Shown here piece after piece: positions 18,501 to 23,737 of a DNA stretch of 23,737 bases (its first letter is position 1; the number at the start of each line of letters is the position of its first letter). The notes beneath the pieces were generated by a model. It was not told the origin of the DNA. It searched no databases and was given only the letters and a program-made list of their open reading frames with translations. The position numbers were made by a program, and so were the translations under genes. The stretch spans positions 1 to 23,737 of the forward strand of contig CACZQX010000377.1 of assembly GCA_902783445.1 (NCBI GenBank), read 5' to 3'. This DNA is from an uncultured Lachnospiraceae bacterium (GTDB lineage Bacteria; Bacillota; Clostridia; Lachnospirales; Lachnospiraceae).

Positions 18501-19039
18501 GCTTAGCTATATGTAAAAAATATGAGGTGTACAGTTATCCCGAATGCATAAGAATACTATATTATGATAATCCGGGATTGATTCGAGATATTGCTAATAG
18601 TAGTTTGGAACGCTTTATGTTTGTGAATGCTTATGAGTTACCGCAAAAAGCTTATAGTAATTATAGGGAATTTGAAAACTTTGTTATTCAACTTGGGAAA
18701 ATAGAAAATGATTTTGATTATACTTTTGTTGGAAGAATATTAGGTAAAAGTAAATTTGGAGAAGATGGATTCTTTCCGCATGAAGTTGTTAGGGAAATTC
18801 TCGAGGTATTAGATGATAAAGAGTTAGACTATGAAGTGGCAGGTTATTATGATAATCTTCATCAAATGAGATATATTTCTGATGGGCAGGATATGATTAA
18901 AAAGGCGAAAGAATTTAGTAAGTATGCAAGCAGCATAGAAATAGATTATCCTCATACTGCAGTGGTATTAAGAAGAATTAGTGAAATATATGCAAGCGAA
19001 GCTAAAAGAGAATATATAGAATCAGAAATTCGACTTTAA
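15560..19039 (+). CDS. Large defence-like protein with restriction-endonuclease-like N-terminus
   Basis: This 1159-aa protein starts with a segment typical of PD-(D/E)xK-like N-terminal domains of large defence proteins: APGYDGVAV around D56, NSVWEFGTS around E76, then NGDYKKRT at 88-95. Residues about 190-350 resemble a NACHT/STAND-type nucleotide-binding domain, but VKADTRIDAIGF stands where a P-loop would be and no GxxxxGK[ST] is present, so it seems degenerate. The remaining 750 residues are helical and repeat-like (HEAT/TPR style), suited to sensing a partner. A plausible reading is a nuclease effector fused to a sensor scaffold. GGGAG at 15551-15555 gives a clear start at 15560. The stop is immediately followed by the McrB leader, so it is probably in the same transcript as McrBC. 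I cannot name the family. Confidence 0.7.
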   Translation: MIIVTPKKLEEWNDTNKRLFEGLLPELVKKLIIASNTSVKYNRFPSNDDIWAPGYDGVAVCNMDSEYVKAGNSVWEFGTSSASLEKINGDYKKRTSNPLGFDKKQTSFYLVLPKIWAFKSISLTEWENTHCDWKQVKVYDAVQLCDWINKCPSVCAWLLGKIDTTCEYKFSTVLKAWDKLSKMTEPRFVTEMFTGGRKEESELFREKLEKTSDNIFVKADTRIDAIGFVLAELKDNENYMKHAIVVENEETLSDLMRITENQLFVLNFSFEGYLSNNNNRVIICLNNEATSIKNAIELSSLKKSVYEEALRKMGVQQSEISDIFAFTHCNLRALIRRKPGNIVEQQPDWAKKESVDALAPLVLLRTINKDKDKEIVEKLSGGSFSDIEKIYHELLRIEDSPLKIVCNNYVIVNYEEAWAVLGLNPSEYHFDLLLKLIKELSVQSINNDFNGRNFYELKTVTRYLIWNYVYYSYEQDVEGKIDNAIKEILSLSYVKPFGDYILENLSMLAEARPRVVMDFLNEDQKNEKGLIKKSFIDYDIYSENDYCVVLDAIDELTKYEETITDACKLLFKLCGIERNYYYSNCPQESLISALCLWKSDGSATIVQKEKLVNYFLNENEEKSFKLVIKLITKDSYYVCSRLGQKRKKGDAVSIKDYFDTRERIIKKLFEIAIQRKNGEYIYLLIREYEMMRCEVLVEYADKFDIAMTDFDSVNRINFFLRNRIFDIKRFERKQQYDYLEALNYWVKKTTFDDELKSYLWVFRDANDCPALELLESADDFNKHDGEVFKYRKRVFRKIYTQKKFEAIDIILRNISDSVRWGYILSEVIPKRQFEKTAMLLVELNKISTLSGLLDEYDVKYSGKFILNLEKNDELIKKLSNRELLTYLNEDEKKLFWGNKEMRVFSSDEYNNILQYNPMGLISFLYLKTKEKPEDYISTAFEVFNSLKDHDVNDGRLKRDQLLSIIENIDDVFYSEEWANLCLAICKKYEVYSYPECIRILYYDNPGLIRDIANSSLERFMFVNAYELPQKAYSNYREFENFVIQLGKIENDFDYTFVGRILGKSKFGEDGFFPHEVVREILEVLDDKELDYEVAGYYDNLHQMRYISDGQDMIKKAKEFSKYASSIEIDYPHTAVVLRRISEIYASEAKREYIESEIRL

Positions 19040-19068
19040 TGATTGCAAATAAAAGAAAGGGTTTTACA

Positions 19069-21165
19069 ATGGCAATTCCAAAAATAACAGAGCAAAACAT
19101 ATTAGATGCAATGAAGTATATCGATGAAAACGGAGTTCCGACGCAGAATAAAAGTACAATGTACGAGCTGGTTAATTCTGATGGGAAAAAGTATCCGCCA
19201 AAGTACCTTGTTGCGGTTGCGGATCATATTGCAAATGGCGTAGATATTGATGTTAATGGCTTCAATGCGGTTGAAGCAAAAAATTTCCTTGAAGGATTGG
19301 GATATAATATTGCGACAAAACAGGAAAGATTTGAACTTACGATTACTGCTGAAAGTGTTACATCTACGGATGAACGTTTTACGATGGACAATCTTTCGCT
19401 TGGCGATAACTACAAACCACTTGATTGCTATTTTTTGGGTGCTGACGGCACAACAATAAAAAGACAATACATTAGATCGGAAAAAAGAAAAAGCAATCAA
19501 ACATTGCCCAAGCTTGCATTTCAGATTTATGAAAAGCAAATTGCTTCTTTGTCGCCAAATGATAGAGAGCAGTTTCCGATATGCCAATATAAGCCTTCTT
19601 CAAATATGTTAAGAGGTATTTTTTCAACACTTGAGGAGTTACAAAAAGCGAGAAACAATAAATCACGAGAGCATATGGTTTATACATCCGATAATGGATA
19701 TAAGTTTGTTATTTATGCATGGAATATTTTCTCAACGATTTATTTTGTTCAAGAATGTTTAAAACGTTTCGGTAATTCGGGTGACAAGTTCGTGCTTGTA
19801 TATCGTGACAAGCTTGAAGATGAAAATGTAAAAAGTGATATTGAAAAAGAATTGGAGGAGCAAACCGAGCAGAAAAAAGGTGAACTTAACCCGCTTTCGG
19901 TGACTCTCCTTCGTTCAAAGAATATTATCCTTCGCGGAGCACCGGGTACAGGTAAATCCTATCTTGCGCATGAAATAGCGACAGACATAATCAGTGATGG
20001 CTTCAAAGAGGATTATGAAGAACTAACAGATGAGGAAAAGGAACAGGTTGAGTTTGTTCAATTTCATCCGAACTATGATTACTCAGATTTTGTAGAAGGA
20101 TTACGTCCTAAAATGAATGCTGACGGAAGTATGGGTTTTGAGCTTCAGGATGGAATTTTTAAAAGCTTTGTTGCAAAGGCAAGGAAAAACTACGAGGATT
20201 CGAAGAAATCACAAGATGCAGTTATTCAAGAGCAGTCAGCAAATGAAGCCTTGGAAGAATTCTTTGAAAGCATAGAATTTGATGAAACTGAGTTTTCAAC
20301 TGTTAGAAACAACAAGTTTACTATCAATGACGTTGATGACAATCATATTTACATACAAATTCCGGGAAATGAGATAGCAAATACGTTAAAGCTTAACTTA
20401 AGTGAAATTAGAAAAATGCTGGAATCAGGAATGGAATTTGATAAGGTTAGCGATATTACCAAATTCTTTGGAAAGCAATTTGCTACTCAAGGCTATTCAT
20501 ACGATTTGGCAATCTACAAGGAAATTGTAAAACATAAGTCAGAGGTTAATAAAGCTAATGTTAAAACTGTAGAACTGAAAAAGTATATATTTATAATTGA
20601 TGAGATTAACCGTGGCGAAATATCAAAGATTCTCGGAGAGCTTTTCTTCTCAATAGATCCCGGTTATAGAGGAGAAAAGGGCGCGGTTTCTACACAGTAT
20701 TCGAATATGCATGACGACCCTAAAGAAAAGTTCTACATTCCGGAAAATGTTTATATTATCGGCACCATGAACGACATAGACAGATCGGTAGATAGTTTTG
20801 ATTTTGCAATGAGAAGAAGATTTAGATTTGTTGAAGTCAAGGCAAATGACAACATGGAAATGCTTGATAATTTGGACGACGAAGAAATGAAGCAGGATGC
20901 TATTGATAGAATGACGAGACTTAATCAAGCAATCGTAAATGTTGATGACCTTAATGAAAACTATCAAATTGGTGCATCATATTTCTTGAAACTTAAATCT
21001 ATGAGCGTTGATGAATTATGGACTGATTCGTTGCAACCTCTTTTGGCGGATTACATATCGGGTATGAATGATGAGGAAAACATCATGAAAAGCTTTGAAA
21101 ATGCTTATTTCGGCAAACCATCATTAAGTGCAGGTGAAGAGTATGAAAGCGCCGGCGATAATTAA
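19069..21165 (+). CDS. mcrB: McrB-type GTPase/AAA+ subunit of type IV restriction system
   Basis: McrB forms GTP-driven rings that translocate DNA and activate the McrC nuclease. Here the AAA+ core has Walker A GAPGTGKS at 290-297, the McrB-type Walker B DEINRG at 511-516, the GTPase/sensor segment MNDIDRS near 567-573, and arginine-rich MRRRFRF around 584-590. The first about 75 residues (TEQNILDAMKYIDENGVP, then KYPPKYLVAVADHIANG) resemble a small head domain found in some McrA/McrB proteins. Residues about 85-260 form a second recognition-like domain, probably for modified bases. ATG 19069 follows AAAGAAAGG with 7-8 bases spacing and gives the typical MAIPKITEQN start. An in-frame ATG at 19039 overlaps the previous stop but has no binding site. 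McrC overlaps its end. Confidence 0.92.
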   Translation: MAIPKITEQNILDAMKYIDENGVPTQNKSTMYELVNSDGKKYPPKYLVAVADHIANGVDIDVNGFNAVEAKNFLEGLGYNIATKQERFELTITAESVTSTDERFTMDNLSLGDNYKPLDCYFLGADGTTIKRQYIRSEKRKSNQTLPKLAFQIYEKQIASLSPNDREQFPICQYKPSSNMLRGIFSTLEELQKARNNKSREHMVYTSDNGYKFVIYAWNIFSTIYFVQECLKRFGNSGDKFVLVYRDKLEDENVKSDIEKELEEQTEQKKGELNPLSVTLLRSKNIILRGAPGTGKSYLAHEIATDIISDGFKEDYEELTDEEKEQVEFVQFHPNYDYSDFVEGLRPKMNADGSMGFELQDGIFKSFVAKARKNYEDSKKSQDAVIQEQSANEALEEFFESIEFDETEFSTVRNNKFTINDVDDNHIYIQIPGNEIANTLKLNLSEIRKMLESGMEFDKVSDITKFFGKQFATQGYSYDLAIYKEIVKHKSEVNKANVKTVELKKYIFIIDEINRGEISKILGELFFSIDPGYRGEKGAVSTQYSNMHDDPKEKFYIPENVYIIGTMNDIDRSVDSFDFAMRRRFRFVEVKANDNMEMLDNLDDEEMKQDAIDRMTRLNQAIVNVDDLNENYQIGASYFLKLKSMSVDELWTDSLQPLLADYISGMNDEENIMKSFENAYFGKPSLSAGEEYESAGDN

Positions 21166-22492
21166 GGACAATAGCCGAATAACAAAAGATGAGTTAAGTG
21201 TTGTTCCTTCACTGGTTTCGGCTCTTTCTGATAAAACATTGGTTCAACTTGCCAAGGAAGGAGTATTTGTATTTCCGGCGCAAGTAAAAGAATCAGAAGA
21301 TGTTACGGGAGACCAATTTATTTTACAAAAAATAAACGATGCATATTACTCATCAAATGTTATGGGCTTTCTGGGCTATGGTGAAGAACGACTGGTTATT
21401 AAGTCGAGATTTAGTAGAGAAAATAATGATTTTTTCTTTCAGTTCCTTCTTGAAAAAGTAATGAATTTTCCAAATATATTAAATCTGGAATCCAATGCTG
21501 CCCATAACGACAAAATGTTTATGTTATTGATGTTTCTGTTTCCGTCGTACCTTAAAGCTGCTTTAAGAAAAGGCGTTTTTAAAATGTATACTCGCAAGGA
21601 TTATAATGACGGAAATGTTAAAGGAACAATTGATGTTGAGAGACATATAAGAAAAAACATTCCCTTTGTTGGAAATATTGCCTATAGCAAAAGAGAACAC
21701 GCATATGATAATTATCTTACACAATTGATTCGACACACAATTGAGTATATAAAAGGTAAACCTCACGGACGAAATTTATTGGTAGCTGTTAAGGATGAAG
21801 TTAAGCTTATTTACGAGGCTACACCTACATTTGCTTCAAAGAATCTAAAAAAAGTGTTGACTGATAATAAAAAGAATACTGTGAGACATGCCTATTATCA
21901 TGAATACAGAGCTTTACAACGCTTATGTATTCTTATTCTTCAACATGAGAAACACCAGCTTGGCATTGGATCTCAAAAGCTATATGGCATTTTATTCGAT
22001 GGCGCATGGCTTTGGGAAGAGTATGTTAATTTGCTTGTAAAAGACCGGTTCTATCATCCGATGAATAAAGGCGGCAAAGGTGCTCAATGGTTATTTAATT
22101 GTAATTCTAACAGAGCGGGGCTTATTTATCCGGACTTTATTGGTAGGAGTATTGATAATAGGATTATTGCGGATGCGAAGTATAAACCGGAAAAGAATAT
22201 ACATGGTAAAGACTATCTTCAGGTTTTAGCATATATGCTTAGATTTGAAGCAAAGAAAGCATTTTATTTTTATCCGGAGTCCGAAAGAAAAGATGACGAA
22301 ACTTTTTGGCTGAACAGAGGCTTGTCATTTGAAAATAATGTGTCCGAAAGGAACGATATTTGCTTGGTTAAGCATGGATTGTACATTCCAAAAGATGCCG
22401 CTACTTATGATGAGTTTGTTGATAAAATGCATGAAAATGAAGAAAACTTTGTTGAAGGTTTAAAGTGTAAACAGGATGTTGCTAATGATTGA
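21143..22492 (+). CDS. mcrC: McrC nuclease subunit of type IV restriction system
   Basis: This protein of about 449 aa follows mcrB with a 23-base overlap, the usual mcrBC order. The C-terminal half holds the PD-(D/E)xK site: YPDF with D331, then IIADAKYK with D344 and K346. The N-terminal part has the McrC-type helical and strand features (GFLGYGEERLVIKSRF, then SRENNDFFFQFLLEKV). The complex should cut phage or foreign DNA carrying modified cytosines or other bases. GTG at 21128 is in frame, but ATG 21143 with AGGTGAAGAG just upstream is preferred. The length matches the family, and no catalytic residue appears lost. Confidence 0.92.
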   Translation: MKAPAIIKDNSRITKDELSVVPSLVSALSDKTLVQLAKEGVFVFPAQVKESEDVTGDQFILQKINDAYYSSNVMGFLGYGEERLVIKSRFSRENNDFFFQFLLEKVMNFPNILNLESNAAHNDKMFMLLMFLFPSYLKAALRKGVFKMYTRKDYNDGNVKGTIDVERHIRKNIPFVGNIAYSKREHAYDNYLTQLIRHTIEYIKGKPHGRNLLVAVKDEVKLIYEATPTFASKNLKKVLTDNKKNTVRHAYYHEYRALQRLCILILQHEKHQLGIGSQKLYGILFDGAWLWEEYVNLLVKDRFYHPMNKGGKGAQWLFNCNSNRAGLIYPDFIGRSIDNRIIADAKYKPEKNIHGKDYLQVLAYMLRFEAKKAFYFYPESERKDDETFWLNRGLSFENNVSERNDICLVKHGLYIPKDAATYDEFVDKMHENEENFVEGLKCKQDVAND

Positions 22493-23231
22493 TATAAATT
22501 TTGATTTTACAACCGATTCTGAAGGTTATTGGGAAGGGTTTTGGGACAGAAAAGAAGGCCTTGGTGAAGGCGGTTCTGATCCTGATAGCGTTAGTGCAAC
22601 TCTTAAGGAATATCATAGAATTCTCTGGAGTAGAGAACTTCCTAATGGAGAATTTATGGAACTTAAGGCTAATCCTGATTCCTACAAGTATCTGACTTGG
22701 AAAGATTTTAGATTTGGCAGTGATGCAATTATTGTGGGCTTTCGCTATATAAAATATAAGTACATGATTGAAAAGGTTATGGAGAGTGTCGGCGATTACA
22801 AAAGCTATTATGAAGATATGATTCGTAAATCTTATACCATTGGTGGAATGATAATTTTTCCTAAGCACCAAAACAGTATGAATCAAAATCGTGGCACCAA
22901 CAGGCTCATTTCGGACCGCTGGGATTTGACCCTTGAATGTATAAGAAGATACTATAATGGTGAGAATAGTCCTTTATATGACACAATACTAAAGGACAAA
23001 GAATTCTTTGACCTATTTGTAGATTTTAAGGGATACGTTGATTTTTTCTTTTTGCAGGATTGTGTATCATCCGATTATTCAAAGGTTGATATTTGGGTTG
23101 GAAATGCTGAGTTTAAGGAAGATGGATTGCCTAAAACTTTAGACGAGTATTTTGAGTTTATTAATAAAGAATTTGTGTTTCTTGATAAAAGGAATAAGAG
23201 GATAAAAGAATTTTCGGAGACATTATTATGA
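22485..23231 (+). CDS. Conserved hypothetical protein, DUF6994-like, mcrBC-linked
   Basis: This protein of about 248 aa starts MIDINFDFTTDS. It has the pattern SDPDSVSATLKEYHRILWSR near the start, SDRWDLTLECIRRYY in the middle and DFKGYVDFFFLQD later. From memory this resembles the DUF6994 family, for which no function is known. No membrane segment or nuclease motif is visible. ATG 22485, with AGGA 8 bases upstream, overlaps the McrC stop by 8 bases; ATG 22476 is an alternative. Its own stop overlaps the PDF start (ATGA at 23228-23231). The tight coupling on both sides suggests it is a real member of the mcrBC transcript, perhaps an accessory or target-handling protein. Confidence 0.7.
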   Translation: MIDINFDFTTDSEGYWEGFWDRKEGLGEGGSDPDSVSATLKEYHRILWSRELPNGEFMELKANPDSYKYLTWKDFRFGSDAIIVGFRYIKYKYMIEKVMESVGDYKSYYEDMIRKSYTIGGMIIFPKHQNSMNQNRGTNRLISDRWDLTLECIRRYYNGENSPLYDTILKDKEFFDLFVDFKGYVDFFFLQDCVSSDYSKVDIWVGNAEFKEDGLPKTLDEYFEFINKEFVFLDKRNKRIKEFSETLL

Positions 23232-23638
23232 TTAAACAAATAGTCAAAGCCCCCATCTTCCTGCAACAAAAGTCAGAACCGGCATCGGAAGCTGACAAGC
23301 AGGTTATTGTGGATTTACTGGATACATTAAAAGCTAATAGAGAACATTGCGTGGGAATGGCGGCGAACATGATTGGTGTTAAGAAACGCATCATCGTAGT
23401 GGCAGCAGGCCCATTTGCTTTCCCTATGATTAATCCTGTTATTACAAAGAAAAGCGGCAAGTATAAAACCGAGGAAAGCTGCCTTTCTTTGCAAGGTGTA
23501 CGTCCTTGCATCAGATACAAGGAAATAGAAGTGGATTATCTTGACCAAAACTTCAAGCCGCAACATGCTAAGTATACGGATTTTGTGGCACAGATTATCC
23601 AACATGAAATTGATCACTTTGAGGGGATTCTTATTTAA
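23228..23638 (+). CDS. def: Peptide deformylase-like protein, copy 3
   Basis: This 136-aa protein differs from the copy at 10395 at four positions (Asp8 to Ala, Lys to Arg near 54, Val68 to Ile, Gln79 to Lys), although roughly 30 of 411 bases differ. HEIDH at 126-130, C85 in ESCLS and GMAANM at 43-48 are all kept, so metal binding should be intact and the usual motif 1 glutamine is again missing. The start overlaps the stop of the 251-aa ORF as ATGA and has only a weak binding site (CGGAGA about 10 bases upstream), so it is probably translated by coupling from the mcrBC operon. No YciI gene follows, unlike copy 1. Confidence 0.88.
   Translation: MIKQIVKAPIFLQQKSEPASEADKQVIVDLLDTLKANREHCVGMAANMIGVKKRIIVVAAGPFAFPMINPVITKKSGKYKTEESCLSLQGVRPCIRYKEIEVDYLDQNFKPQHAKYTDFVAQIIQHEIDHFEGILI
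23228..23638 (+). repeat. 411-bp direct repeat A, copy 3 (PDF)
   Basis: This is the partner of 10395-10805. Recombination between them would delete all of the YciI, HNH, hsdS, 324-aa, 1159-aa and McrBC modules and leave one PDF gene. Confidence 0.88.
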
Positions 23639-23686
23639 ACAACATTTTTATTAGTCATTTATTTTTTGCGGGGTTAAGTGTCTAAG

Positions 23687-23737
23687 ATGATGGGGAAAAT
23701 AATCACATCTTTTAAAAACATCAATCACAAATTATTT
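23687..23737 (+). CDS. Possible 5' end of a gene cut by window edge
   Basis: ATG ATG at 23687-23692 opens a frame of 17 codons to the end of the window (MMGKIITSFKNINHKLF). GGGG near 23670-23673 is a poor and distant binding site. The stretch after the PDF stop (23639-23686) holds no other feature and no clear terminator. It may be a real gene start or chance. Confidence 0.25.
   Translation, partial: MMGKIITSFKNINHKLF

Noticed and set aside
19102..19587. Minus-strand ORF of 161 codons opposite mcrB
   Set aside because: It is a shadow of mcrB with composition typical of antisense frames and no motif.
10395..23638. CRISPR array or integron attachment sites explaining the repeats
   Set aside because: The repeats are whole coding genes of 285-411 bp, only two or three copies, without regular spacing or att-like hairpins.

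Overview
The window is AT-rich. All credible genes lie on the + strand, with strong AGGAG-type ribosome binding sites and tight overlaps. Codon use, the Shine-Dalgarno sites and the style of the peptide deformylase and YciI proteins suggest a Gram-positive Bacillota chromosome, most likely a Clostridia/Lachnospiraceae relative; this is an inference from recalled family resemblance. There are no ribosomal, tRNA, integrase, transposase or phage structural genes. Nearly everything recognisable is a nuclease, a helicase or a restriction component, so this is a defence island.

Region 1 (87-9792) is a three-gene overlapping operon: a 953-aa protein of unknown fold, a 1705-aa DEAH helicase with a C-terminal DUF1998/MZB cysteine cluster (the architecture of DruE of Druantia and related defence helicases), and a 576-aa fusion of a NERD nuclease domain with an SF1 (UvrD-like) helicase. 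Region 2 (9793-10394) is gene-poor, with what look like decayed coding remnants.

Region 3 (10395-23638) is a modular mosaic. A peptide deformylase-like gene (PDF) and a YciI-like gene occur as a pair at 10395-11125. Copies of one or the other recur at the edges of defence modules: a second YciI at 13277, a 74-bp 5' stub of PDF at 13953, and a full second PDF at 23228. Between the copies sit (a) an HNH endonuclease plus a zinc-ribbon/YbjQ protein, (b) a small unknown gene, and (c) an hsdS pseudogene, a 324-aa protein with an Rx4H HEPN-like motif, a 1159-aa protein with a restriction-endonuclease-like N-terminus, McrB, McrC and a 251-aa protein that overlaps the last PDF gene by ATGA.

The likely logic is a stack of anti-phage modules: a helicase/nuclease system, a McrA-like HNH module, and a McrBC modified-DNA restriction operon with accessory genes. 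PDF and YciI act either as resident genes whose copies give homology for gain and loss of modules, or as real small members of the modules. The repeat structure is seen directly in the sequence; the mechanism and the defence functions are inferred.
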